Shown here piece by piece: positions 44,729-53,274 of a stretch of DNA of 64,000 nucleotides. Positions within the stretch are counted from its first letter, which is position 1, and every line of letters begins with the position of its first letter. The stretch is from Nocardioides pocheonensis. GTDB lineage: Bacteria; Actinomycetota; Actinomycetes; Propionibacteriales; Nocardioidaceae. Position numbers and translations under genes: made by a program. The stretch spans positions 18,019-82,018 of the forward strand of contig NZ_RJSF01000038.1 in assembly GCF_003725535.1 (NCBI RefSeq), read 5' to 3'. The notes under the pieces are model-generated. The model made no database searches, was not told the DNA's origin, and saw nothing but the letters and a program-made list of their open reading frames with translations.

Positions 44729-45447
44729 GGCTGGCCCGCCGCCTGCCGATGCCGCTCAGCCACGTGGTCCGCGTCGACCACCGCGAGTCCGCCACCGTCG
44801 TACGGCGACGCCGCCGGGTGGTCGCCGGCACCTCGGTCGCCGGAGCCGCGCTCCTCGGCGCCTCGCTGTCCACGGCGCCCGGGTCGCGTGAGTTCTACCT
44901 CTCCACGGGCGCGGTGGCCGGACTCTGGACCCTCGGCGGTGCGCTGTCCGGCCCGCTGCACCTGGGGTGGATCGAGAGCCGCGACGCGACGCTGCGCCGC
45001 CCGGTCGTGACTCCCGTCCTCACCGGAGTGGGAGCGTTCGGCGTCTTCTACGCCGGCGCGCTGGTCGTCCAGCGGATCGAGGTGCTCGACCGTGCCGTCG
45101 CGCGCGTCCTCGCGTACGCCGATGCCGGTGACTCCCGCCTGGTGCTCGCCACGACGCTGGCCAACGGCCTGGGCGAGGAGGTCTTCTTCCGGGGCGCGCT
45201 CTACTCCGCCCTGGGCGGCGCGTACCCGGTCGCCTCCTCGACCGCCGTCTACACGCTCGCCACCACGACCACCCGCAACCCGGCCCTGGTGCTCGCCGCC
45301 GCTGTGATGGGCACGCTCTTCGGCCTCCAGCGGCGCGCCTCCGGCGGCGTCCAGGCGCCGCTGCTCACCCACCTGACCTGGTCGGCCCTGATGGTCCGCT
45401 TCCTGCCGCCGCTCTTCCGACGCTCCCACCGCACGCAGGAGCGATGA
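44725..45447 (+). CDS. CPBP-family intramembrane metalloprotease
   Basis: A 240-residue membrane protein. The basic N-terminus precedes several helices. The catalytic motifs of CPBP (Abi/Rce1-type) glutamic proteases are present: GLGEEVFFRGALYSALG (EExxxR) and the later histidine in APLLTHLTWSALMV. The middle motif (FxxxH) is less clear. ATG 44725 overlaps the SDR gene stop by four bases. Last gene of the MerR-linked operon; convergent with the PPOX gene. Confidence 0.87.
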   Translation: MRLARRLPMPLSHVVRVDHRESATVVRRRRRVVAGTSVAGAALLGASLSTAPGSREFYLSTGAVAGLWTLGGALSGPLHLGWIESRDATLRRPVVTPVLTGVGAFGVFYAGALVVQRIEVLDRAVARVLAYADAGDSRLVLATTLANGLGEEVFFRGALYSALGGAYPVASSTAVYTLATTTTRNPALVLAAAVMGTLFGLQRRASGGVQAPLLTHLTWSALMVRFLPPLFRRSHRTQER

Positions 45448-45465
45448 GTCGCAACCGCTGCCCGG

Positions 45466-45870
45466 TCAGCCCACGTTGCCCAGCACGCGCGTCACCGAGA
45501 TCCGCACGGCCACGCGGAGGGGGTTCTCCCGGGGCACCTTGTAGCGGGCGGCGTACCTCTGCTCCGCCTCGCGCACCGACGCCTCGTCGTCGAGCAGGAG
45601 AGCGCGTCCCTCGACCGTCGACCAGTGCCGCCCGTCGACCTGGCACGCGGCGATCGGCGCACCCTCGGGTCCCGCGGCCCGGATGTTGCGCGCCTTGCGC
45701 GACTGCCGCGACGTGATCGCCCAGGCGAGGTCGGCCTCGACGTCGAGAACGACCCCCATCGGCACGACGTGCGGGGTGCCGTCCGGGCGCACGGTCGACA
45801 CCGTGCAGAGCCGACGCTCGCGCCAGAAGTCGAGGAACGCGGCGGTGTCCGGGAGGACGAGGGCGGTCAT
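45466..45870 (-). CDS. PPOX-class flavin/F420-dependent oxidoreductase
   Basis: A 134-residue split-barrel flavoprotein. The segments CTVSTVRPDGTPHVVPMGVV, ITSRQSRKARNIRAAGPEGA and GRHWSTVEGRALLLDDEASV are typical of PPOX-class proteins that use F420 or FMN, abundant in actinobacteria. ATG 45870 has CAGGAT 6 bases upstream and no ribosome site. Cofactor choice between F420 and FMN cannot be settled by eye. Convergent with the CPBP gene, 18 bases apart. Confidence 0.87.
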   Translation of the reverse strand: MTALVLPDTAAFLDFWRERRLCTVSTVRPDGTPHVVPMGVVLDVEADLAWAITSRQSRKARNIRAAGPEGAPIAACQVDGRHWSTVEGRALLLDDEASVREAEQRYAARYKVPRENPLRVAVRISVTRVLGNVG

Positions 45871-45892
45871 GGGCTCATCCTGCCCGTCGCCC

Positions 45893-48217
45893 TCAACCGG
45901 GCGGTGCCGCCGCCGAGAGCAGCAGGTCGAGCAGCCGGACCGCACCGGCCTTGTCGAGCGGGTTGTTCTGGTTGCCGCACTTGGGGGACTGCACGCAGGA
46001 GGGGCAGCCGTCCGCGCACGCGCAGGAGTCGATCGCCTCGCGGGTGGCCTCCAGCCAGTCGACCGCGGTGTGGAAACCGCGCTCGGAGAAGCCGGCGCCG
46101 CCCGGGTGGCCGTCGTGCACGAAGACGGTGAGCTGACCGGTGTCCGCGTGCCGGGCGGTCGAGACGCCGCCGATGTCCCACCGGTCGCAGGTCGCGAACA
46201 GCGGCAGCAGGCCGATCGACGCGTGCTCGGCGGCGTGGGCGGCGCCCGGGAGGTCCTCCGGGTCGATGCCGCAGTCGTCGAGCACGTCGTCGGGGAGGGT
46301 CCACCACACCGCCGCCGTCTCGAGGGTGCGCTCGGGGAGGTCGAGCGGGTGCTCGCCGAGCACTTCGCCGGACGGCACCCGGCGCTTGAGGAAGGACACC
46401 ACCTGGTGGGTCACCCGCACCGAGCCGAACGACAGCCGCGCCCGTCCCCAGGTCTCGTGCGCGCGCTCCTCGACGATCGCGATGTCGGTGACCTCGCGGG
46501 CCGACGTCGAGTAGTCGACGTCCTCGCGGGAGACGATCGCGACCGACTCCTCGAGGTCGAGCTCGTGGACCAGGTAGCTCTCGCCCTGGTGGAGGTACAC
46601 CGCCCCGGCGTGGGCGGTGCCGTGCGAGGAGGCGTGGTCCACGGTGCCCAGGACTCGGCCGGTGCCGTCCTCGACCAGCCGCACCGGGGAGCCGCCGGAC
46701 GACCGGATGTCGGCGAGGTCCGAGGCCCGTCGGCGGTCCGTCCAGTACCAGCCGTGCGGCCGGCGCCGCAGCAGCCCGGCGGCGGTGAGGGCGTCGACGG
46801 CGTCACGGGCGGCCGGGCCGAAGAGGTCGAGGCCGTCCTCGGTGAGCGGCGCCTCGGCGGCGGCCGCGCACAGGTGCGGGCCGAGCACGTAGGGGTTGTC
46901 GGGGTCGAACACGGTCGCCTCGACGGGTCGTCCGAACAGGCTCTCGGGATGGTTGACCAGGTAGGTGTCCAGCGGGTCGTCGCGCGCGACCAGCACGCCG
47001 AGAGCATCGCCACCCGTGCGCCCCGCACGACCGATCTGCTGCCACAGCGCGGCGCGCGTGCCCGGGAAGCCGCCCAGCAGCACGGCGTCCAGGCCGGAGA
47101 CGTCGATGCCGAGCTCGAGCGCGTTGGTGGCGGCCAGGCCGATCAGCCGGCCGTCCCGCAGGGCCTGCTCCAGCGCACGGCGCTCCTCGGGCAGGTAGCC
47201 CCCGCGGTACGCCGCAACGCGGTCCGCCAGCGTCGCGTCCACCTCCGCCAGCAGGCGCCGGGCGCCGAGCGCGACCGCCTCGGCGCCCTTGCGTGACCGC
47301 ACGAACGCCAGCGTGCGCACCCGCTCGACGGCCAGGTCGGTGAGCAGGTCGGCCAGCTCCGCGGTCACCGAGCGGCGCACGGGCGCGCCGTTCTCGCCAC
47401 CGTGGGAGACGAACGGCGGCTCCCACAGCGCCAGCGCGACCCGGCCGCGCGGCGAGGCGTCGTCGGTCACGGCCACGACCGGGAGCCCGGTCAGGCGGCG
47501 CGCCGCCACCTCCGGCTCCGCGACCGTCGCCGAGGCCAGCACGAAGGTCGGCTCGGCGCCGTACAGGGCCGCGACCCGGCGCAGCCGGCGCAGCACCTGC
47601 GCGACGTGGGCGCCGAACACGCCGCGGTAGTGGTGGCACTCGTCGACGACGACGTACCGCAGCGCGCCGAAGAAGCGGGACCAGCGCTCGTGCCCGGGCA
47701 GCAGCGAGCGGTGCAGCATGTCGGGGTTGGTCAGGACGTACTCCGCGTGGTCACGGGTCCACAGCCGCTCCTCGGGCGAGGAGTCGCCGTCGTGGGTCGC
47801 CGCGCGCAGGTCGGGCACGCCCAGCGAGCAGACGGTGGCGAGCTGGTCCTGCGCGAGCGCCTTGGTGGGGGACAGGTAGAGCACCACCGCGCCACGCTGT
47901 CCCTTCGGCCCGCGACGGGCCTGGATCTCGCTCAGGCCCGGCAGCAGGTAGCCGAGCGACTTGCCCGACGCGGTGCCCGTCGACATCACGGTGTGGGTGC
48001 CGTCGTGGGCCAACGAGGCCGCCTGCGCCTGGTGCTCCCACGGCTCGCGTACGCCGGCCCGCTGCCACGCCGCGACGACGTCGGGGTGGGCCCAGTCGGG
48101 CCACGGGCACGTGCGGGCCACTCGTGGCGGCAGCACCTCGAGATGGGTGAGCCGGTCGTCGCGACCGGGCCCCGCGGTCAGCCGCTCGACCAGGGTCTCG
48201 AGCGGGATGGTGGTCAC
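45893..48217 (-). CDS. DEAD/DEAH-box DNA helicase (MrfA/Hrq1-like, DUF1998)
   Basis: A 774-residue superfamily 2 helicase. Walker A is STGTASGKSLGYLLPGL near residue 85, the DECH box is VVVDECHHYRG, SAT is VLASATVAEP, and the C-terminal RecA domain has GLAATNALELGIDVSGLDAV and QQIGRAGRTG. The C-terminal DUF1998-type region carries four cysteines in CACADGCPSCVQSPKCGN (zinc-binding). B. subtilis MrfA and yeast Hrq1 of this family act in mitomycin or crosslink repair. M. tuberculosis Rv3649 is similarly placed. GTG 48217 is used; no ribosome site is evident. Confidence 0.92.
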   Translation of the reverse strand: MTTIPLETLVERLTAGPGRDDRLTHLEVLPPRVARTCPWPDWAHPDVVAAWQRAGVREPWEHQAQAASLAHDGTHTVMSTGTASGKSLGYLLPGLSEIQARRGPKGQRGAVVLYLSPTKALAQDQLATVCSLGVPDLRAATHDGDSSPEERLWTRDHAEYVLTNPDMLHRSLLPGHERWSRFFGALRYVVVDECHHYRGVFGAHVAQVLRRLRRVAALYGAEPTFVLASATVAEPEVAARRLTGLPVVAVTDDASPRGRVALALWEPPFVSHGGENGAPVRRSVTAELADLLTDLAVERVRTLAFVRSRKGAEAVALGARRLLAEVDATLADRVAAYRGGYLPEERRALEQALRDGRLIGLAATNALELGIDVSGLDAVLLGGFPGTRAALWQQIGRAGRTGGDALGVLVARDDPLDTYLVNHPESLFGRPVEATVFDPDNPYVLGPHLCAAAAEAPLTEDGLDLFGPAARDAVDALTAAGLLRRRPHGWYWTDRRRASDLADIRSSGGSPVRLVEDGTGRVLGTVDHASSHGTAHAGAVYLHQGESYLVHELDLEESVAIVSREDVDYSTSAREVTDIAIVEERAHETWGRARLSFGSVRVTHQVVSFLKRRVPSGEVLGEHPLDLPERTLETAAVWWTLPDDVLDDCGIDPEDLPGAAHAAEHASIGLLPLFATCDRWDIGGVSTARHADTGQLTVFVHDGHPGGAGFSERGFHTAVDWLEATREAIDSCACADGCPSCVQSPKCGNQNNPLDKAGAVRLLDLLLSAAAPPG

Positions 48218-48386
48218 GCCCCGAGTCTCTCAGCGCCCACCCACACGAGCGTCGCGCAGGCTGCCTCGGCCCGCCCGCCCCCGCGTCGAGCCCTCACACC
48301 CCCCGATCGTGATTCAATAGCGACGCACCCACCACCGGCCGGGGAAGGGCCGGGGCGAGCCGCCCGCATCATGCTTGGGAGAGATC

Positions 48387-48722
48387 GTGGACCTATCGCT
48401 GGAGACCCGTGAGGCGGGCGACCGTACGGTCGTCGCCGTCGGAGGCGAGATCGACGTCTACACCGCGCCCAAGCTGCGCGACAAGATCACCGAGCTGGTC
48501 AACGCCGGCCACCACCAGCTCCTGATCGACATGGAGAAGGTGGAGTTCCTCGACTCGACCGGGCTCGGTGTGCTGGTCGGCGGCCTCAAGAAGGTCCGCG
48601 CCCACGACGGCTCGATGGAGCTGGTCTGCAGCCAGGACCGGCTGCTGAAGATCTTCCGGATCACCGGTCTCGCGAAGGTCTTCACCATCCACGACTCCGA
48701 GGCCGGCGCGCTCGACGCCTGA
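48387..48722 (+). CDS. bldG: Anti-sigma factor antagonist (BldG-like STAS protein)
   Basis: A 111-residue single STAS domain protein. The phosphorylatable serine is Ser57 in [16 protein letters not shown], and the [15 protein letters not shown] opening and [13 protein letters not shown] end match Streptomyces BldG closely. GTG 48387 is chosen because GGGAGAG lies 4-10 bases upstream and BldG begins DLSLETR-like. BldG controls development and stress sigma factors through partner switching with anti-sigma kinases; no such kinase gene is adjacent here. Divergent from the helicase. Confidence 0.93.
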   Translation: MDLSLETREAGDRTVVAVGGEIDVYTAPKLRDKITELVNAGHHQLLIDMEKVEFLDSTGLGVLVGGLKKVRAHDGSMELVCSQDRLLKIFRITGLAKVFTIHDSEAGALDA

Positions 48723-48877
48723 CCCTTTCCGGGGTGCACTCCGCACCGTCCGTCGTACCGGTGCGCCCGTTCGCCGCAACTCCTACGTGATCTGCCTCAC
48801 CTGGTGGTCGTGACCCCGACCACACGTGCGTAGAGTGCCCCTCGGTCTGTGTAAGCCGAATCACACCGAGGAGAATC

Positions 48878-51208
48878 ATGACCGGGCTCATTCCCGAGGT
48901 CGTGCAGCTCGACGGCGCCAATCTCGTACTCGTCATCGTCGTCGGGGTGATCGCGCTCGGCGCGCTCGCCATGGCAGCGATGTTCCGCAACGAGGTCCTG
49001 GCTGCCGGCGAGGGCACCGACAACATGAAGAACATCGCCCATGCGGTGCAGGAGGGCGCGAACGCCTACCTGACCCGCCAGTTCCGCACGCTCGGCGTGT
49101 TCGCGGCGGTCGCGTTCGTCGCGCTGCTCGCGCTCCCGGCGGACGACTGGGGGGTGCGCTTCGGCCGCTCGCTGTTCTTCCTGGTCGGGGCCGGCTTCTC
49201 CGCCAGCGTCGGCTACCTCGGCATGTCCCTGGCCGTGAAGGCGAACCTCCGCGTCGCCGCGGCCGCGAACGACACCGGCCGTGACCCGGCGATGAAGATC
49301 GGGTTCCGCACCGGCGCGACCGTCGGCATGCTGACCGTCGGCCTCGGCCTCCTCGGCGCGAGCATCGTGGTGATCATCTTCAAGGACAAGGCGCCCCACG
49401 TGCTCGAGGGCTTCGGCTTCGGTGCGGCCCTGCTCGCGATGTTCATGCGTGTCGGCGGCGGTATCTTCACCAAGGCTGCCGACGTCGGCGCCGACCTGGT
49501 CGGCAAGGTCGAGCAGAACATCCCCGAGGACGACCCGCGCAACGCGGCGACGATCGCGGACAACGTGGGCGACAACGTCGGCGACTGCGCCGGCATGGCC
49601 GCCGACCTCTTCGAGTCGTACGCCGTCACGCTGGTCGCCGCGCTGATCCTCGGCTCGCAGGCGTTCGGCGACAAGGGCCTGGTCTTCCCGCTGCTGATCC
49701 CGGCGATCGGCGCGCTCACGGCCGTCCTCGGCGTCTACCTCACCGTTCCCCGCCCGAACGAGAACGGCCTCACCACGATCAACCGCGCGTTCTACATCTC
49801 CGCGGCGGTCGGTGCGGTGGCCTCGATCGTGCTGTCGTTCGTCTACCTGCCCAGCAGCTTCGGCGACTTCGTGAACGTCCCGACGACCGCGCTCGACACG
49901 ATCTCGAGCAGCGCGGCCGACGGCGACCCGCGGGTGATCGCCTCCGTGGCGGTCGTGATCGGCATCGTGATGGCCGCGGGCATCCTGGCCCTCACCGGCT
50001 ACTTCACCGGCACGGAGTACCGCCCGGTGAAGGACGTCGGCAAGACGTCCCTGACCGGTGCGGCGACCGTGATCCTCTCCGGCCTCTCGGTGGGCTTCGA
50101 GTCGGCGGTCTACACGACCATGGTCATCGGCGCCGCGGTGTTCGGAGCGTTCCTGCTCGGCACCGGATCGCTGACGATCTCGCTGTTCGCGGTCTCGCTG
50201 GCCGGCTGCGGCCTGCTGACCACTGTCGGCGTGATCGTCGCGATGGACACCTTCGGCCCGGTCTCCGACAACGCCCAGGGCATCGCGGAGATGTCCGGCG
50301 ACGTCAGCCCCGAGGGCGCGCAGATCCTCACCGAGCTCGACGCCGTCGGCAACACCACGAAGGCGATCACCAAGGGCATCGCGATCGCGACCGCCGTCCT
50401 CGCGGCGACCGCGCTGTTCGGCTCCTACGCGACCTCGGTCCTGGACAAGCTGGTCGAGGTGAAGGCCGGCGGCTCCACGCTGCTGGACTTCTTCGTGTTC
50501 AACCCGAGCGTCCTGGTCGGCGTGCTCCTCGGCGCGGCCGCGGTGTTCCTCTTCGCCGGTCTCGCGATCAACGCGGTCGGCCGCGCCGCCGGTGCGGTCG
50601 TCTTCGAGGTGCGCCGCCAGTTCCGGGAGATCCCCGGGATCATGGAGGGCACCGGTCGTCCGGAGTACGGCAAGGTCGTCGACATCGTGACCAAGGACTC
50701 CCTGCGCGAGCTGGTGACCCCGGGTCTGCTGGCCGTGATGGCCCCGATCGCGGTCGGTTTCGGCCTCGGTGTGGCGTCGCTGGCGGGCTTCCTCGCCGGC
50801 GCGATCGGCACCGGCACGCTGATGGCGATCTTCCTGGCCAACTCCGGTGGCGCCTGGGACAACGCCAAGAAGCTGGTCGAGGACGGCCACCACGGTGGCA
50901 AGGGGTCCGAGGCGCACGCCGCAACGGTCATCGGCGACACCGTCGGCGACCCGTTCAAGGACACCGCCGGCCCGGCGATCAACCCGCTGATCAAGGTGAT
51001 GAACCTGGTCTCGCTGCTGATCGCCAGCGCGGTCGTGTCGATGAGCGTCGGCAAGGACCAGAACGACGCCCTGCGGATCGCCATCGCCCTGGTCGCCGCG
51101 GCGATCATCGCGATCGCGGTCTACGTCTCCAAGCAGCGCGAGGTCGCGATCAGCGACGACCACGACGACAGCGGTTCGTCGGCGCTCGCCCCGCACCACA
51201 CCAGCTGA
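48878..51208 (+). CDS. hppA: Membrane-bound proton-pumping pyrophosphatase, K+-independent type
   Basis: A 776-residue integral membrane pump with about 16 helices that couples PPi hydrolysis to proton export. Signature DVGADLVGKVEQNIPEDDPR and the acidic DNVGDNVGDCAGMAADLFES are intact, as is the C-terminal GDTVGDPFKDTAGPAINPL. The specificity motif reads GNTTKAITKG; Lys at this position marks the potassium-independent subclass. ATG 48878 is 5 bases after GAGGAGA. It conserves PPi energy and may aid acid or energy stress survival. Followed by a strong terminator. Confidence 0.97.
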   Translation: MTGLIPEVVQLDGANLVLVIVVGVIALGALAMAAMFRNEVLAAGEGTDNMKNIAHAVQEGANAYLTRQFRTLGVFAAVAFVALLALPADDWGVRFGRSLFFLVGAGFSASVGYLGMSLAVKANLRVAAAANDTGRDPAMKIGFRTGATVGMLTVGLGLLGASIVVIIFKDKAPHVLEGFGFGAALLAMFMRVGGGIFTKAADVGADLVGKVEQNIPEDDPRNAATIADNVGDNVGDCAGMAADLFESYAVTLVAALILGSQAFGDKGLVFPLLIPAIGALTAVLGVYLTVPRPNENGLTTINRAFYISAAVGAVASIVLSFVYLPSSFGDFVNVPTTALDTISSSAADGDPRVIASVAVVIGIVMAAGILALTGYFTGTEYRPVKDVGKTSLTGAATVILSGLSVGFESAVYTTMVIGAAVFGAFLLGTGSLTISLFAVSLAGCGLLTTVGVIVAMDTFGPVSDNAQGIAEMSGDVSPEGAQILTELDAVGNTTKAITKGIAIATAVLAATALFGSYATSVLDKLVEVKAGGSTLLDFFVFNPSVLVGVLLGAAAVFLFAGLAINAVGRAAGAVVFEVRRQFREIPGIMEGTGRPEYGKVVDIVTKDSLRELVTPGLLAVMAPIAVGFGLGVASLAGFLAGAIGTGTLMAIFLANSGGAWDNAKKLVEDGHHGGKGSEAHAATVIGDTVGDPFKDTAGPAINPLIKVMNLVSLLIASAVVSMSVGKDQNDALRIAIALVAAAIIAIAVYVSKQREVAISDDHDDSGSSALAPHHTS

Positions 51209-51248
51209 CCCGAGCAGCTGACCCGCGGGCGCCGGCCCGCACCTGCCG

Positions 51249-51297
51249 CCGACCGGGCAGCCCGCGTCCTCCCCGAGGGGACCGGCTGCCCGGTCGG
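51249..51297 (+). terminator. 14-base hairpin terminator after hppA
   Basis: CCGACCGGGCAGCC (51249-51262) pairs fully with GGCTGCCCGGTCGG (51284-51297), with a GC-rich 21-base apical region. It begins 41 bases after the hppA stop. Confidence 0.8.
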
Positions 51298-51333
51298 TGC
51301 GTTTCCGGGGCGCTGCGGTTCCGGGACGGATCG

Positions 51334-51366
51334 TTGACAGTGCTGGTGTGACAGTGCCACTGTCAC
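51334..51366 (+). promoter_or_regulatory. Promoter with overlapping perfect palindromic operator before the FAD enzyme gene
   Basis: TTGACA (51334-51339) is a good -35 box. A 19-base perfect palindrome GTGACAGTG-C-CACTGTCAC covers 51348-51366, so it overlaps the -10 position (about 51358-51363). A repeat of the half-site, TTGACAGTG, overlaps the -35. A repressor bound here would block transcription of the gene at 51385. The dyad resembles TetR- or GntR-type operators, but no regulator gene is adjacent. Confidence 0.65.
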
Positions 51367-51384
51367 GACGCACCCGAACGCACC

Positions 51385-53253
51385 GTGAGCGAGGAGTCCG
51401 TCGTGGGGACGAGCACCCGGCCATCCGTACCTGCCCCTGTCCGGAAACCGGTCCCGGAGAGCGCCCCGGAGACCGCCCCGGAACCGGCCCCGGCCCGGCG
51501 TACCGTCCTGCGCGGCGCGGCCGTCGGCGCCGCCGCCGTCCTCGGGGCGACCGCGGCCCGCAGTGCCCCCGCCTTCGCCAGTACGCCGGGCCGCCGGGTC
51601 GCCGTGCTCGGGGGCGGCATGGCCGGGCTCGCGACCGCCCACGAGCTCGCCGAGCGTGGCTTCGACGTCACCGTGTTCGAGCCGAAGGCGTGGGGCGGCA
51701 AGGCCCGCAGCATCCCGGTCCCCGGCACTGCCGCCGGCGGGCGCGCCGACCTCCCCGGCGAGCACGGGTTCCGGTTCTTCCCGGGCTTCTACCACCACGT
51801 CCCCGACTCCATGAGGCGCACGCCCTTCGGCGACAACCCGCACGGCGTCTGGGACAACCTGGTCCCGGCGATGGGCGCGAAGTTCCTGCGCGGCGGCGAC
51901 CGGGCCGACGCCTTCATCTTCGGGATCGGGCCCGACCCGCAGGCCCTGCTGACTGTGGACGGCATCCGGCGTTACCTGACCGAGTCGCTGAAGGGGGAGA
52001 ACGTCCCGCCGGACGAGCTGGCCTACTTCGTCGAGCGGATGATGGTCTTCGTCACCAGCTCCGACGAGCGCCGGTTCGGCCAGTGGGAGAACGTCAGCTG
52101 GTGGGACTTCGTCGGCGCCGCGACGAGGTCGCCGGACTACCAGCACGTGCTGGCCGCCGGCCTCACCCGCAACCTCGTGGCCGCCAAGGAGACGCTGGCG
52201 AGCACCCGCACGATCGGCCACATGGGCGAGGCCTTCGTCTACAACATGATGGGCCGGGGCAACGACGGCGCGATCGACCGCGTCCTGGACCTGCCCACGA
52301 ACGAGGCCTGGATCGACCCCTGGATGACCACGCTGCGGGGTCTCGGCGTGCGCTTCGTGAGCGGTCAGCGGCTCGCGTCGTACGAGCTCAGCGGGTCGCA
52401 GGTCAGCGCCGTCTGGCTCCAGGACGCCTCCGGTGCCCGCACCCGGCACGAGTCGGACTGGTTCGTCAGCGCGATCCCGGTCGAGCAGGCCCGCACCTAC
52501 TTCACCCCGGCCATGCGTGCGATCGACCCCGCGCTGGCGCGGCTGGACCGGCTCCGCACCGACTGGATGGTCGGCATCCAGTTCTACCTGCGCGAGAAGG
52601 TCGACATCACCCGCGGCCACATCACCTTCATCGACTCCCCCTGGGCGCTCACCGCGCTGACCCAGGGACAGTTCTGGAGCGCGCGCGACTTCCCGGCCGA
52701 CTACGGCGACGGCACGGCGGTCGACAGCCTCAGCGTCGACATCTCCAACTGGGACGCGCCCGGCATGGTCTACGGCAGGCCGGCCAAGGAGTGCTCGCCC
52801 GACGAGGTCGCCACCGAGGTGCTCGCCCAGATCCGCTACCACCACACGGCCGGTGACCTGCTTCCCGAGGGGATCGTGCACTCGTGGTTCCTCGACCCGG
52901 GCGTGCAGTGGGACGCCGCGTCGCGGCGCAACACCAACGAGACGCCCCTGCTGGTGAACACCGCCGGCTCGTGGCAGGACCGCCCCAGCGTGCGGACCAG
53001 GCTGCCGAACCTCTTCCTCGCGGGCGACTACGTGCGCACCGACATCGACCTGGCGACCATGGAGGGCGCCAACGAGTCCGGGCGCAAGGCGGCCAACGCG
53101 ATCCTGGCGAGCGCCGGCTCCACGGCCGCGCCGGCCACGACGTACACGCTCTGGCGCAACCCGGTGCTCGCGCCGGTGCAGGCCGCCGACGCCCTGCTCT
53201 ACCGGGCCGGGCTGCCGAACGCGCTGGACGTGCCGGTCCCCGGCCGGTACTGA
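51385..53253 (+). CDS. Tat-exported FAD-dependent oxidoreductase (hydroxysqualene dehydroxylase-like)
   Basis: A 622-residue flavoprotein. The Pro-rich N-terminus leads into a twin-arginine signal ARRTVLRGAAVGAAAVLGAT, then the FAD-binding motif VAVLGGGMAGLATAHELAER and GEHGFRFFPGFYHHVPDSMR. The C-terminal FAD segment is NLFLAGDYVRTDIDLATMEG. The overall pattern (EHGFRFFPGFYxH) matches hydroxysqualene dehydroxylase and phytoene-desaturase-like proteins that act on polyisoprenoids. GTG 51385 has no ribosome site. It is preceded by a palindromic operator, so expression is probably repressible. Substrate not established; no other isoprenoid gene is in the window. Confidence 0.85.
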   Translation: MSEESVVGTSTRPSVPAPVRKPVPESAPETAPEPAPARRTVLRGAAVGAAAVLGATAARSAPAFASTPGRRVAVLGGGMAGLATAHELAERGFDVTVFEPKAWGGKARSIPVPGTAAGGRADLPGEHGFRFFPGFYHHVPDSMRRTPFGDNPHGVWDNLVPAMGAKFLRGGDRADAFIFGIGPDPQALLTVDGIRRYLTESLKGENVPPDELAYFVERMMVFVTSSDERRFGQWENVSWWDFVGAATRSPDYQHVLAAGLTRNLVAAKETLASTRTIGHMGEAFVYNMMGRGNDGAIDRVLDLPTNEAWIDPWMTTLRGLGVRFVSGQRLASYELSGSQVSAVWLQDASGARTRHESDWFVSAIPVEQARTYFTPAMRAIDPALARLDRLRTDWMVGIQFYLREKVDITRGHITFIDSPWALTALTQGQFWSARDFPADYGDGTAVDSLSVDISNWDAPGMVYGRPAKECSPDEVATEVLAQIRYHHTAGDLLPEGIVHSWFLDPGVQWDAASRRNTNETPLLVNTAGSWQDRPSVRTRLPNLFLAGDYVRTDIDLATMEGANESGRKAANAILASAGSTAAPATTYTLWRNPVLAPVQAADALLYRAGLPNALDVPVPGRY

Positions 53254-53274
53254 CTCGGTCACTAGGGTCGGGGC

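Noticed and set aside
48848..48866. CRP-like site upstream of hppA (TGTG..CACA)
   Set aside because: The half-sites are separated by 10 bases (TGTG-taagccgaat-CACA) where the CRP/GlxR consensus needs 8, and the inner bases do not match.
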